Shown piece by piece: positions 45,759 through 55,114 of a DNA stretch of 64,000 nt. Each line of letters opens with the position of its first letter. The stretch's first letter is position 1. The notes under the pieces were generated by a model, which worked only from the letters and a program-made list of their open reading frames with translations, ran no database searches and was not told the DNA's origin. The position numbers and the translations under genes were made by a program. The stretch is taken from assembly GCA_030681195.1 (NCBI GenBank), contig JAUXXJ010000026.1, positions 124,001-188,000 of the forward strand, read 5' to 3'. This stretch comes from Rhodocyclaceae bacterium. Its GTDB lineage: Bacteria; Pseudomonadota; Gammaproteobacteria; Burkholderiales; Rhodocyclaceae.

Positions 45759-46946
45759 ATGGCCGCGTCGATTTTTGAGGTTGATCGGGAGAGCTTGTCG
45801 GCACTGGAGCAACGTCTGCAGATGCCAAGGCGCGAGTTTTTACAGTTCTGTGCAACTGTTGCTGCGACGCTCGGCCTCCCGGCCGGCGCCGAGGCGGCAG
45901 TCGCCAAGGCCGTCGAATCGGCCCAGCGGCCCTCGGTGATCTGGCTCCACTTTCAGGAATGCACGGGTTGCTCCGAGTCGCTGTTGCGTGCCGAGCACCC
46001 GACTATCGAAAAGCTGATTCTCGACGTCATCTCCCTCGACTATCACGAGACGCTGATGGTGGCCGCCGGCCACCAGGCCGAGGCGGCGCGCAAGGACGCG
46101 ATGAAAGCCCACAAGGGCAAGTATGTGCTGGTGGTCGAAGGCGCGATTCCCACCAAGGAAAACGGCATCTACTGCAAGATCGGCGGCCATACCGCCATTG
46201 ATCTCCTCAAGGAGTGCGCTGCCGACGCAGCGGCGGTGATTGCGATTGGTTCTTGCGCCTCATGGGGCGGCATGCCGTCGACGATTCCCTCGCTGGCCGG
46301 GGCCGACTCCAGCCCGACCGGTGCCTCCGGCGTGGCCGAGGTGCTGGGCAAGCCGGTGGTGACGATCCCCGGTTGTCCGCCCAACCCCTACAACTTCCTC
46401 GCGACGGTGGTGCACTTTCTCACCTTCGGTGCGCTACCGCCGGTCGATAAGCTCGGCCGTCCGTTGTTTGCCTATGGTCGCCTGATTCACGAAAGCTGTG
46501 AACGCCGTGCCCACTTCGATGCCGGCCGCTTCGCCATGCAGTTCGGCGACGAAGGCCATCGCAAGGGCTACTGTCTCTACAAGCTGGGTTGCAAGGGACC
46601 GGAAACCTACGCCAACTGTCCAACGCTCGGCTTCAACGACGTGGGTGAGAGTGCCTGGCCGGTGGCTTGCGGCCATCCCTGCATTGGTTGTAGCGAAAAG
46701 GGCGTCGGCTTTCAAAAACCGATTCACGCGGTCGCCAAGATGCTCAATGTCGTACCGCCGACGCAATACCCGCGCATCAGCGAGGACGTTGGCAAAGGTG
46801 CGAGTTTTGCGAGTGCCGCCGCGCTCGCGGCGATTGCCGGCGCCGCCGCTGGCGGGGCGGTGATGGTGGCGAAGAACCTCGGCTTGTCGCATCAGGCCGC
46901 CGAACTGGAAAAAGCCAAAGACAGCAAACCCAAAGCGGAGGTGTGA
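45759..46946 (+). CDS. hybO: [NiFe]-hydrogenase small subunit (Hyd-2/HybO type)
   Basis: 395 residues with a Tat signal (RREFLQF, residues 24-30) for export to the periplasmic face, three Fe-S clusters, and a C-terminal membrane helix. The proximal-cluster motif is ECTGCSESLL, with Gly where oxygen-tolerant enzymes have an extra Cys; NPYNFLATVVH, LIHESCERRAHFDAGRFA and LGCKGPETYANCP follow as in HybO. GAGGGGG precedes the ATG. First gene of the hyb operon. Confidence 0.95.
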   Translation: MAASIFEVDRESLSALEQRLQMPRREFLQFCATVAATLGLPAGAEAAVAKAVESAQRPSVIWLHFQECTGCSESLLRAEHPTIEKLILDVISLDYHETLMVAAGHQAEAARKDAMKAHKGKYVLVVEGAIPTKENGIYCKIGGHTAIDLLKECAADAAAVIAIGSCASWGGMPSTIPSLAGADSSPTGASGVAEVLGKPVVTIPGCPPNPYNFLATVVHFLTFGALPPVDKLGRPLFAYGRLIHESCERRAHFDAGRFAMQFGDEGHRKGYCLYKLGCKGPETYANCPTLGFNDVGESAWPVACGHPCIGCSEKGVGFQKPIHAVAKMLNVVPPTQYPRISEDVGKGASFASAAALAAIAGAAAGGAVMVAKNLGLSHQAAELEKAKDSKPKAEV

Positions 46947-46947
46947 G

Positions 46948-47997
46948 ATGACCACCCGACGCAATTTTCTGCGTGGCGCACTGGCGGCGACCGGTGCAAT
47001 TGTCGGCGCTGGCAGTACGGCGTCTGTTCAGGCGCGCGAGACCTACAGCGTCCCGCCCGAGGGCCTCGGCCTGCTTTACGACGCAACGCTGTGCATCGGC
47101 TGCAAGGCCTGCGTGGCGGCCTGCAAGGAGGCGAACAACAATCCGCCCGAGTTCAGTACGGTCGATAAATTGTGGGACACGCCGCTCGATACCAGCGGCT
47201 ATACCTTCAATCTGATCAAGATGTATCGCAGCGGCACGATGGAAACGAAGGATGCCGAGAACAACGGCTACGCCTTCATGAAGACGTCGTGCATGCACTG
47301 CGCCGATCCGAGCTGCGTCTCGGCCTGCCCGGTGTCGGCGATGATCAAGAATCCGACCAACGGCATCGTCGAATACAACCCGGACAAGTGCATCGGCTGC
47401 CGCTACTGCGTGGCGGCCTGTCCGTTCGGCATTCCGAAATACCAGTACGACAGCCCCACCGGCGAGATCGGCAAGTGCGAGTTGTGCCGCCACCGCCACA
47501 AGGACGGGCACTATTCCGCCTGTGCCGAAGTCTGCCCGACGGGCGCAACACTGTTCGGCAAGACCAGCGTGCTGCTCGAAGAGGCGAAACGCCGGCTCGC
47601 GCTGAAGCCCGGCAGTGTGACCACCTACCCGCGTGGCCACCTGCGCCACGGCCAGCTCAAGGCGCTGCTCGGCGAGCCGGAAGGCAAAGGGCGCATGGAA
47701 CGCACAGGCTGGAAGGACGAGCCGAACCAGAATTATGAAGGCGAGGTCGGCAACTACCAGCAGCATGTCTATGGCGAGAAGGAATATGGCGGCACGCAGG
47801 TGCTCAAACTCTCCGGTGTGCCGTTCGAAAAAGTAGGCATGCCGAAGCTGCCGCCTTATTCATCGGCCGCCACTTCCGAGACCATTCAACACAGCCTGTA
47901 TGGTGGCCTGCTGATGCCGATTGCCGTGCTGGGGGCACTGACCTGGGTGGCCAAGCGTAATGTCAAACCCGAGGATGAAGAAGGAGGCCAGTCATGA
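46948..47997 (+). CDS. hybA: Hydrogenase-2 ferredoxin subunit HybA
   Basis: 349 residues. Tat signal (RRNFLRGAL) and a C-terminal membrane helix (LYGGLLMPIAVLGALTWVA). Four ferredoxin Cys groups are clear, in order: CIGCKACVAACK, CMHCADPSCVSACP, CIGCRYCVAACP, CELCRHRH...CAEVCP. It links HybO to the membrane subunit HybB. One base after hybO. Confidence 0.95.
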   Translation: MTTRRNFLRGALAATGAIVGAGSTASVQARETYSVPPEGLGLLYDATLCIGCKACVAACKEANNNPPEFSTVDKLWDTPLDTSGYTFNLIKMYRSGTMETKDAENNGYAFMKTSCMHCADPSCVSACPVSAMIKNPTNGIVEYNPDKCIGCRYCVAACPFGIPKYQYDSPTGEIGKCELCRHRHKDGHYSACAEVCPTGATLFGKTSVLLEEAKRRLALKPGSVTTYPRGHLRHGQLKALLGEPEGKGRMERTGWKDEPNQNYEGEVGNYQQHVYGEKEYGGTQVLKLSGVPFEKVGMPKLPPYSSAATSETIQHSLYGGLLMPIAVLGALTWVAKRNVKPEDEEGGQS

Positions 47998-49184
47998 GCA
48001 CGCATTCATCTTCTCACGTTCATGCCAAGCCGGCGCCGGTTGGCGGGCCGCTCTTTAATGCCGTCACACTGATTTCCGGCGTACTGATCCTGACGATGGC
48101 GGTCATCCTGCTGGTGCGCTTCGTCTATGGCCTGGGCAGTGTCACAGCGCTGAACGACGGCTACCCGTGGGGTATCTGGATCGCCGTTGATGTGGTGATC
48201 GGCTCGGCTTTTGCCTGCGGCGGTTTTTCCGTGGCCATGCTGGTCTACATTTTCAACAAAGGGGAATATCACCCGCTTGTCCGTCCGGCACTGCTGGCCA
48301 GCCTGCTTGGCTACACGCTGGCGGGTGTTGGGGTGATCTTCGATCTGGGGCGCTGGTGGAATGTCTGGAACATGTTCTGGCCGGGTTCTGTCAATCCCAA
48401 CTCGGTGATGTTCGAGGTAGCCGTGTGTATTACCGCCTACATCATGGTTATGTGGATCGAGTTTGCCCCCACCTTCTTCGAAAAATTCGGCATGGACAAT
48501 GCCAAGCGCAAACTCTCCAAGTTCATGTTCGCGATCATTGCGCTCGGTACCTTGCTGCCGATGATGCACCAGTCGTCCCTCGGCACCCTGCTGGTGGTGA
48601 TGGGCGAGCAGGTGCATCCACTCTGGCAGACCCCGACCTTGCCGGCGCTCTACCTCCTCTCGGCCATCACCATGGGCTATGCGGTGGTGTTGTTCGAATC
48701 CTGTCTGGCCTCGGCCGCCTACCGGCGCAGCATCGAGATGCACCTGCTGACGCCGTTGGCCAAGGTCATGCTCGGCATGCTGGCGGCGTTCCTGATCTTG
48801 CGGCTTGGCGATCTGGTGGTTCGCGGTGCCTTGCCACGCGCCTTCGGTCTGTCGCTTGAGGCGGTCTTCTTCTGGCTGGAAATGCTTTGCTTCATCGCGC
48901 CCTTCTTTGTGATTGGTAGCGCAGCGAACCGCCGCAATCCGGCCAAACTGTTCGTCGCCGGCATCCTGCTGATGCTTGGTGGTGCGCTGCTGCGCTTGAA
49001 CGGTTTCCTGATCGCTTATCAGCCAGTGATCGGGGTGGAAACGTCCGGCGTGAATTTCAGCTACTTCCCCACACTGCCCGAACTCCTCGTCACCGTCGGC
49101 ATGTTTGCCATCGAGGTGTTCGCTTATATCGTCATTACCCGCCGCTTCCCGGTTCTGCCCCGGGAAGAAGTCAAACCGGCCTGA
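47994..49184 (+). CDS. hybB: Hydrogenase-2 membrane subunit HybB
   Basis: 396 residues of the NrfD/PsrC family, about ten membrane helices (LISGVLILTMAVILLVRFVYG, GYPWGIWIAVDVVIGSAFA, FAYIVITRRFPVLP). It has no heme and passes electrons to quinone. Overlaps hybA by four bases. Confidence 0.95.
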   Translation: MSTHSSSHVHAKPAPVGGPLFNAVTLISGVLILTMAVILLVRFVYGLGSVTALNDGYPWGIWIAVDVVIGSAFACGGFSVAMLVYIFNKGEYHPLVRPALLASLLGYTLAGVGVIFDLGRWWNVWNMFWPGSVNPNSVMFEVAVCITAYIMVMWIEFAPTFFEKFGMDNAKRKLSKFMFAIIALGTLLPMMHQSSLGTLLVVMGEQVHPLWQTPTLPALYLLSAITMGYAVVLFESCLASAAYRRSIEMHLLTPLAKVMLGMLAAFLILRLGDLVVRGALPRAFGLSLEAVFFWLEMLCFIAPFFVIGSAANRRNPAKLFVAGILLMLGGALLRLNGFLIAYQPVIGVETSGVNFSYFPTLPELLVTVGMFAIEVFAYIVITRRFPVLPREEVKPA

Positions 49185-49199
49185 CATCTGGAGATCAAC

Positions 49200-50906
49200 A
49201 TGAGCAAACGCATTACGATTGACCCGATCACCCGTATCGAAGGCCATTTGCGCATCGACTGCGACATTGAGGGTGGCAGGGTAAAAAAAGCCTGGTCGTC
49301 CGGCCAGATGTGGCGCGGCGTCGAGCAGATTCTGCTCGGCCGCGATCCGCGCGACGCGTGGGCCATCACCCAGCGTATCTGCGGCGTGTGCACCACCGTG
49401 CATGCCGTCACCTCAGTGCGCGCGGTCGAGAATGCCCTGCAACTCGAAGTGCCGCTGAACGCGCAGTACATCCGCAACATGATCATTCTGGCGCACTCGA
49501 TTCACGACTTCATCGTGCACTTCTATCACCTCTCGGCGCTCGACTGGGTCGATGTCACCTCGGCGCTGAAGGCCGATCCAGACAAGACCGCCGCGCTTGC
49601 CGAGAGCCTGTCGTCGTGGAAACTCAACGGTAAGCACGAGATGCGCGCCACCCACGAGCGCCTGAAGAATTTCGTGAACGGTGGTCAGCTCGGCATCTTC
49701 ACCAATGGTTACTGGGGCCACCCGGCGATGAAGCTGTCGCCTGAAGTTAACCTCCTCGCCGTGGCGCATTACCTGCAGGCGCTGAAAATCCAGAACCACG
49801 CCAACAAGATTGTGGCCATCCTCGGCTCCAAGTCGCCGCACATCCAGAACCTCGCCGTCGGTGGTGTCAGCAACCCGCTCGCGGTCGATTCGCAGCAGGT
49901 GCTGACGGTTGAGCGTCTGCTGGCCGTCAAGGAACACATCGACGCCCTGCAGGACTTCGTCAAGAACGTCTACATGGTCGATGTGGGCGCCGTCGGCGCC
50001 TTCTATGCCGACTGGACGAAATACGGCGCCGGCGTGACCCACTACCTTTCGGTGCCGGATATTCCACTCGACACCAAGGGCACACAGTTCGCTTTCCCCG
50101 GCGGCTATATCGAGAACAAGAACCTGGCCGGCCAGAAGCAGATCAAGAACTTCAACGACGACTTCTGGGGCAAGGGCGTCGAAGAGTCCGTCAAGCACTC
50201 GTGGTACGACTACAGCGAGAAGAAACCGCTGCATCCCTATCAAGGCGAAACCAAGCCGAACTACACCGATTTTCAGGACAACGGCAAATACTCCTGGATC
50301 AAGTCCCCCACCTTCTACGGCAAGCCGGCTCAGGTCGGCCCGCTTGCCCGCGTGCTCAACATGCTGGCCGCCGGCTACGAGCCGGCGACGCAGTACGCCA
50401 CCGGCACGCTCGATCTCGTCTCCAAACTGGCGGGGACCAAGGTGGGGCTGGATGCCATGCATTCGACCATCGGCCGCCATGCGGCGCGCATGATCTCCTG
50501 CTGCATCAACGCCGATCTGCTTTCCGAGCAGTGGGGTCTGCTGATGAACAACATGGCCAAGGGCGACCTCAAGACCTTCAACCCACCCACCTTCCCGAAG
50601 GACGAGGTGATGGGCGTCGGTTTCCATGAAGCGCCGCGTGGCGTGCTGTCGCACTGGGTGGTGATCAAGGACGGCAAGATCAAGAACTATCAGTGTGTCG
50701 TGCCCTCGACCTGGAATGCCTGCCCGCGCAACGACAAGGATGAGCCCGGCCCCTATGAGGCGTCGCTGCTCGACAATCCGGTGGCAGATCCCGAGAAGCC
50801 GCTCGAAGTGCTGCGCACGGTGCACTCCTTCGACCCGTGCATTGCCTGCGCGATTCACCTGACCGACAAGGAAAGCAATACCAACGTTTCCGTGAAGGTG
50901 GTTTGA
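49200..50906 (+). CDS. hybC: [NiFe]-hydrogenase large subunit HybC
   Basis: 568 residues with Ni-Fe ligands in RICGVCTTVHA (C61, C64) and DPCIACAIH (C547, C550). A 15-residue tail after His553 (LTDKESNTNVSVKVV) is to be cleaved by HybD. Fifteen bases after hybB. Uptake-type (periplasmic, group 1) enzyme; with HybO/A/B it feeds quinone. Confidence 0.96.
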   Translation: MSKRITIDPITRIEGHLRIDCDIEGGRVKKAWSSGQMWRGVEQILLGRDPRDAWAITQRICGVCTTVHAVTSVRAVENALQLEVPLNAQYIRNMIILAHSIHDFIVHFYHLSALDWVDVTSALKADPDKTAALAESLSSWKLNGKHEMRATHERLKNFVNGGQLGIFTNGYWGHPAMKLSPEVNLLAVAHYLQALKIQNHANKIVAILGSKSPHIQNLAVGGVSNPLAVDSQQVLTVERLLAVKEHIDALQDFVKNVYMVDVGAVGAFYADWTKYGAGVTHYLSVPDIPLDTKGTQFAFPGGYIENKNLAGQKQIKNFNDDFWGKGVEESVKHSWYDYSEKKPLHPYQGETKPNYTDFQDNGKYSWIKSPTFYGKPAQVGPLARVLNMLAAGYEPATQYATGTLDLVSKLAGTKVGLDAMHSTIGRHAARMISCCINADLLSEQWGLLMNNMAKGDLKTFNPPTFPKDEVMGVGFHEAPRGVLSHWVVIKDGKIKNYQCVVPSTWNACPRNDKDEPGPYEASLLDNPVADPEKPLEVLRTVHSFDPCIACAIHLTDKESNTNVSVKVV

Positions 50907-50908
50907 GC

Positions 50909-51385
50909 TTGCGTGCTGTTGTTCTCGGCGTCGGCAACACGATCCGTGCCGACGAGGGGATTGGCGTGCGCGTTGTCGAGGCGCTGGAGCGGGGCTATGT
51001 GTTGCCCGAAGGCGTGGTCGTTATCGACGCCGGCACGTCGAGCATGGAAATGCTCGATGATCTTTCCGACCTTGATTTCCTGCTGGTGATCGATGCCGTC
51101 AATGACGGCAAGCCGCCGGGCAGCCTGATTCGGCTGGTGGAGGATGAGGTGCCGGTGTTTTTCCGGCGCAATCTCTCGCCGCACGGCATCGGCCTTTCCG
51201 ATGTGCTGGCTGCGCTTGAGCTCCTCGGCAAGTCGCCCAAGGAGACGGTCATCCTCGGCCTGCAACCGGTGTCGATGGACCTGTCGCTGGAACTCACACC
51301 GCAAGCGACGGCACGTGTACCGGAGCTGGTGACGCAGGCGGTACAGGAATTATCGGTGCGCGGTCTGGCCCCGACACCGCGCTGA
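50909..51385 (+). CDS. hybD: Hydrogenase-2 maturation protease HybD
   Basis: 158 residues from a TTG at 50909 (LRAVVLGVGNTIRADEGIG), with AAGGTGG upstream; a TTG two codons earlier overlaps the hybC stop. Ni-sensing Glu/Asp in GNTIRADEGIG and VIDAG, and His in SPHGIGLSD. It removes the HybC tail. Confidence 0.92.
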   Translation: MRAVVLGVGNTIRADEGIGVRVVEALERGYVLPEGVVVIDAGTSSMEMLDDLSDLDFLLVIDAVNDGKPPGSLIRLVEDEVPVFFRRNLSPHGIGLSDVLAALELLGKSPKETVILGLQPVSMDLSLELTPQATARVPELVTQAVQELSVRGLAPTPR

Positions 51386-51867
51386 TGTCGTTTCACGCAA
51401 GCGATCCCAGCGCGTTGCTGGAGGCCACGTTTCAGCGTATCGAGCGCGAGCGCTGGGCCGGCATGCCGATGCTCAATCCGACGCTGGCGGTAGCGGCCGT
51501 CGGTTTTGAGCGCAAGGAAAATGAATGGCGCGGTGTGTTGGTCACGCCGTGGGGCATCAATCTGCTGCTGTTGCCGGCCACGGCGGATTGGGCGCGGCCC
51601 GCCTCTCACGAACGCACTTTTCGTCAGTACGCTGCGGGCAGCTTTGCCTTTCTCGGCAACCATGAGGACGGGCTGGGGAACTACCTCACCTGTCCGCTGA
51701 TTCATAGCGTCAGCCATTTTGTCGATCAGGAAACGGCGGTGATGACGGCCCGCGCCTGCCTGATCGCGCTCGACATGGCGCCACCAGTTCCTGAAGTGCC
51801 GCCTCGCGATCCCGAAGCGCCAGAATCGCCCGCACGGCGTGGCTTTTTTACCGGTCAGAGGACTTAG
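51385..51867 (+). CDS. hybE: Hydrogenase-2 assembly chaperone HybE
   Basis: 160 residues. Matches HybE: ERWAGMPMLNPTLAVAAVGF, VLVTPWGINLLLLP, YAAGSFAFLGNHEDGLGNYLTCPL and HFVDQETAVMTA. It helps hold back or co-ordinate Tat export until HybO-HybC are ready. ATG overlaps the hybD stop (TGATG). Confidence 0.92.
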   Translation: MSFHASDPSALLEATFQRIERERWAGMPMLNPTLAVAAVGFERKENEWRGVLVTPWGINLLLLPATADWARPASHERTFRQYAAGSFAFLGNHEDGLGNYLTCPLIHSVSHFVDQETAVMTARACLIALDMAPPVPEVPPRDPEAPESPARRGFFTGQRT

Positions 51868-51887
51868 CGGCGGCATACAATCTGCCG

Positions 51888-54146
51888 ATGCAAGTTTCCA
51901 TTGGCGCAGTGCGTATTCGTGTGGCCGGCATCGTCCAGGGCGTCGGCTTTCGCCCGTTTGTCTGGCGGCTGGCGCACGAGCTGGGCCTGAAGGGCTGGGT
52001 GCGCAACGATGCCGCCGGCGTGGAGATTCATGCCGAAGGAGAAAATCACGAAGCGTTGATTGCCCGCCTGCAAGCAGAGGCGCCGCCGCTGGCGCGGGTG
52101 GATGGCGTGTCCGCACAAGCCGCAGACATCGAGGGTGCGGATGACTTCACCATCGTCGAAAGCGGTGGCGGAAAAGTCAGCACCGCCATCGGCCACGATA
52201 CCGCCGTCTGCCCGGCCTGCCTCGACGAACTGTTCGACCAGAAAAGTCGGCGCTGGCGGCACGGCTTCATCACCTGCACCCATTGCGGCCCGCGCTATAC
52301 GGTCACGCGCCGCCTGCCCTATGATCGGCCGCAAACCAGTCTGGCAGCATTTTCGCTGTGTCCCGATTGTCAGCGTGAATACACCGATCCGGCCGACCGG
52401 CGCTTTCATGCTGAGACGACCTGCTGCCCGAACTGCGGTCCGCGTCTAGCGCTACAAGATGCAGAGGGTGGCCCGCTTCCGGGCGACCCGATCAGCGCAA
52501 CGCTGGCCCTGCTGCAGGCCGGCCAGATCGTCGCCATCAAGGGACTAGGCGGCTTCCATCTGGCCTGCGATGCGCGCAATGCCGCCGCCGTTGCCAAGCT
52601 ACGCGCACGCAAGCAGCGCGAAGAAAAACCCTTTGCGGTGATGCTGACGGACGGGGCTGCGTGTGCGCGCTACGCAAAAGTCGGCGCTGGCGAGACGGCA
52701 TTGCTGGAGAGCCCGGCGCGTCCCGTCGTGCTGTTGCCCAAGCAACCCGAAACGGATGACCTGCTGCCGGGCATTGCCCCCGGACTGGCCGAGATCGGCC
52801 TGATGCTGCCCGTCACGCCGATCCAGTTTCTGCTGTTTCACGAAGTGCCCGAGATGGCCCTGGTGATGACCAGCGCCAATCCGCACGGTGAGCCGCTGGT
52901 GATCGACAACGACGAAGCCCGGCAACGGCTGCACGGTATCGCCGACGCCTATCTGCTGCACGACCGCTACATTGTCGTGCGTTGCGACGACAGCGTGCGC
53001 CGTGCCGCGACCTTCATCCGCCGCGCGCGTGGTTATGTGCCACGCGCCATCAAGTTGCCTGCGGTCGGGCCGTCGGTGTTGGCGGTCGGTGGCTGGTTCA
53101 AGAACACGGTTTGCATCACGCGTGGCGATGAAGCCTTCGTTTCGCAACACATCGGCGATCTCGACAACGCCGCCGCTTGTGGTTTCTTTGAGGAGAGCAT
53201 TGTGCATCTGCTGCACATCCTCGACTTAGAGCCGGAAATCGTCGCCCACGACCTGCATCCCGATTTTCATTCCACCCGCTTTGCCGCCGCGTTTGCCGCC
53301 GAACGTGGCATTCCTGCCATCGGTGTGCAGCATCACCACGCCCACATTGCTGCCGTCTGTGCGGAATATGGGATTGTCGAGCCGGTGCTGGGGCTGGCAC
53401 TGGATGGCGTTGGATTGGGAGCGGATGGCACCGCCTGGGGCGGCGAGTTGCTGCGCGTCGAGGGTGGCGAGTTTGAACGGCTGGGCCATCTGTATCCGCT
53501 AGCCTTGCCCGGCGGCGATGTGGCCGCCCGCGAGCCGTGGCGCATGGCGGCTGCTGTGCTGCATGCACTCGGGCGTGGCGGCGAGATTGCTACACGTTTT
53601 ACCGACGAACCGGCGGCCAAGACGGTGATGACCATGCTGGCGCGCGGGCTGAACAGTCCGCAAACTTCAAGCGCCGGCCGGCTGTTCGATGCAGCGGCAG
53701 GGCTGCTCAACGTCAAGCGACGCGCCAGTTTCGAGGGCCAGGCCGCCATGCTGCTCGAAGGGCTGGCCGCATCTCATGACCCTGTCCCGCCGCTGGCGAA
53801 AGGTTGGCGCATCGAAAACGCTGTGCTCGACCTGCGCCCCCTGCTAGCCCAGTTAAGCGCGTCGGATGAAAGCAGTCACGCCGCTGCGCTATTCCACGCC
53901 ACCTTTGCCGCCGCGCTGGTCGCGTGGGTGGCCGAAGCGGCCCGGCAGAGCGGCATCCAGACCATTGCCGCCGCAGGTGGCTGTCTGCTCAATCAAGTAT
54001 TGTCAGGGGCGTTACAGAAAGGGCTGGCGCACGAGGGCTTACGCCTGCTGCTGCCACGCGAACTACCGTCGAATGATGGGGGTCTGTCGCTGGGACAGGC
54101 GTGGGTGGCGATTACAGGATTTCGGGCATCGGGTGTAATGCGTTAG
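51888..54146 (+). CDS. hypF: Carbamoyltransferase HypF
   Basis: 752 residues. It makes the cyanide ligands with HypE from carbamoyl phosphate. Domains in order: acylphosphatase (GIVQGVGFRPFVWRLA), two zinc fingers (CPACLDELFDQ... and CPDCQREYTD...), YrdC-like (GLGGFHLACDARNA), and Kae1-like (GVQHHHAHIAAVCAEYG, LALDGVGLGADGTAWGGELL). Two 24-bp elements lie inside: one replaces the spacer of zinc finger 1, the other gives [12 protein letters not shown]. Confidence 0.96.
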   Translation: MQVSIGAVRIRVAGIVQGVGFRPFVWRLAHELGLKGWVRNDAAGVEIHAEGENHEALIARLQAEAPPLARVDGVSAQAADIEGADDFTIVESGGGKVSTAIGHDTAVCPACLDELFDQKSRRWRHGFITCTHCGPRYTVTRRLPYDRPQTSLAAFSLCPDCQREYTDPADRRFHAETTCCPNCGPRLALQDAEGGPLPGDPISATLALLQAGQIVAIKGLGGFHLACDARNAAAVAKLRARKQREEKPFAVMLTDGAACARYAKVGAGETALLESPARPVVLLPKQPETDDLLPGIAPGLAEIGLMLPVTPIQFLLFHEVPEMALVMTSANPHGEPLVIDNDEARQRLHGIADAYLLHDRYIVVRCDDSVRRAATFIRRARGYVPRAIKLPAVGPSVLAVGGWFKNTVCITRGDEAFVSQHIGDLDNAAACGFFEESIVHLLHILDLEPEIVAHDLHPDFHSTRFAAAFAAERGIPAIGVQHHHAHIAAVCAEYGIVEPVLGLALDGVGLGADGTAWGGELLRVEGGEFERLGHLYPLALPGGDVAAREPWRMAAAVLHALGRGGEIATRFTDEPAAKTVMTMLARGLNSPQTSSAGRLFDAAAGLLNVKRRASFEGQAAMLLEGLAASHDPVPPLAKGWRIENAVLDLRPLLAQLSASDESSHAAALFHATFAAALVAWVAEAARQSGIQTIAAAGGCLLNQVLSGALQKGLAHEGLRLLLPRELPSNDGGLSLGQAWVAITGFRASGVMR
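52242..52265 (+). repeat. Dispersed 24-bp element, copy 15
   Basis: Two mismatches. Read QKSRRWRHGF in the first zinc finger of HypF. The C-x2-C-x18-C-x2-C spacing is unchanged. Confidence 0.9.
52676..52699 (+). repeat. Dispersed 24-bp element, copy 16 (perfect)
   Basis: No mismatch. Read [11 protein letters not shown] in HypF. Confidence 0.95.
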
Positions 54147-54196
54147 CAGAAGCCAGGCGAATCTCATCACTGGCAAAGTCGCCTAGTTTGTTTATC

Positions 54197-54226
54197 TTGA
54201 AGTCAATACGATCAGGTGGTTATAAT
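54197..54226 (+). promoter_or_regulatory. Promoter of rpsB-tsf
   Basis: TTGAAG (54197-54202) and TATAAT (54221-54226) with an 18-base spacer, giving a 120-130 base leader before rpsB. Confidence 0.8.
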
Positions 54227-54282
54227 GTGCGGCTTGCCTTTCTGCAGCCGGTTTGCTGTGGGGCGGCAAAATTCACACACCT

Positions 54283-54340
54283 GGCACCGAATGGGTGCCC
54301 TACCATGGGGTAGGGAACCAGCCGGGTGGCGGACAACCCA
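54283..54340 (+). promoter_or_regulatory. Structured 5' leader of rpsB (probable S2 autoregulation)
   Basis: Two small hairpins share bases: GGCACC/GGTGCC (54283-54299) and CCCTACC/GGTAGGG (54298-54315); GGGT...ACCC may form a third near 54324. Ribosomal protein S2 is known to repress its own message through such a leader in other bacteria. Confidence 0.5.
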
Positions 54341-54359
54341 TATCGGAGATTTACCTACT

Positions 54360-55109
54360 ATGAGCACAACCATGCGCCAGATGCTGGAAGCCGGCATCCA
54401 TTTCGGCCACCAGACCCGTTTCTGGAACCCCAAGATGGCCCCGTACATCTTTGGTCATCGCAACAAGATTCACATCATCAACCTTGAGAAGACGCTTGCC
54501 AAGTTCAATGAGGCAACGGACTTCGTCAAGAAGATGTCCGCCAAGCGCGGTACAGTTCTCTTCGTCGGCACCAAGCGTCAGGCACGTGAGATCGTTGCCG
54601 AAGAGGCGCTGCGCGCCGGCATGCCCTTCGTCGATGAGCGCTGGCTCGGCGGGATGCTGACCAACTTCAAGACCGTCAAGGTGTCGCTCAAGCGTCTTAA
54701 AGAGATGGAGCAGATGGTTGAGGATGGCGGCTTTGAAAAGGTGGGCAAGAAAGAAGCCCTGATGCTCCAGCGCGAACTGACCAAGCTGCAGAAGAGCCTC
54801 GGCGGAATCAAGGATATGGCCGCGCTGCCGGATGCAATTTTCGTCATCGACGTGGGTTATCACAAGATTGCCATTACCGAAGCCAACAAGCTGGGTATCC
54901 CGGTGATTGGCGTGGTCGATACCAACCACTCGCCGATCGGCATTAATTATGTGGTTCCCGGTAACGACGACTCTTCGAGCGCTATTCGTTTGTACGCCCG
55001 TGGCATGGCCGATGCCATTCTCGAAGGCAAGAATGCCGCGATGAACGAAGTGGTTCAGCAGATGGCCGGTGACGACGAGTTCGTCGAAGTCGAAGAAGGT
55101 CAGGAGTAA
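54360..55109 (+). CDS. rpsB: 30S ribosomal protein S2
   Basis: 249 residues from [21 protein letters not shown]; a longer open frame upstream is the leader. Standard S2 signatures [18 protein letters not shown] and [24 protein letters not shown] lies 11 bases before the ATG. First gene of a conserved order with tsf. Confidence 0.97.
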   Translation: MSTTMRQMLEAGIHFGHQTRFWNPKMAPYIFGHRNKIHIINLEKTLAKFNEATDFVKKMSAKRGTVLFVGTKRQAREIVAEEALRAGMPFVDERWLGGMLTNFKTVKVSLKRLKEMEQMVEDGGFEKVGKKEALMLQRELTKLQKSLGGIKDMAALPDAIFVIDVGYHKIAITEANKLGIPVIGVVDTNHSPIGINYVVPGNDDSSSAIRLYARGMADAILEGKNAAMNEVVQQMAGDDEFVEVEEGQE

Positions 55110-55114
55110 GCACG

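Noticed and set aside
48006..49403. Long minus-strand frame opposite hybB
   Set aside because: His/Asp/Gln-rich composition without domain features; it mirrors the codon bias of hybB.
49413..50858. Minus-strand frame of about 480 codons opposite hybC
   Set aside because: Antisense shadow; hybC is certain and the frame has no family pattern or ribosome site.
52166..52189. AAAAGTCAGCACC in hypF as an element copy
   Set aside because: Matches only the first ten bases; likely chance.
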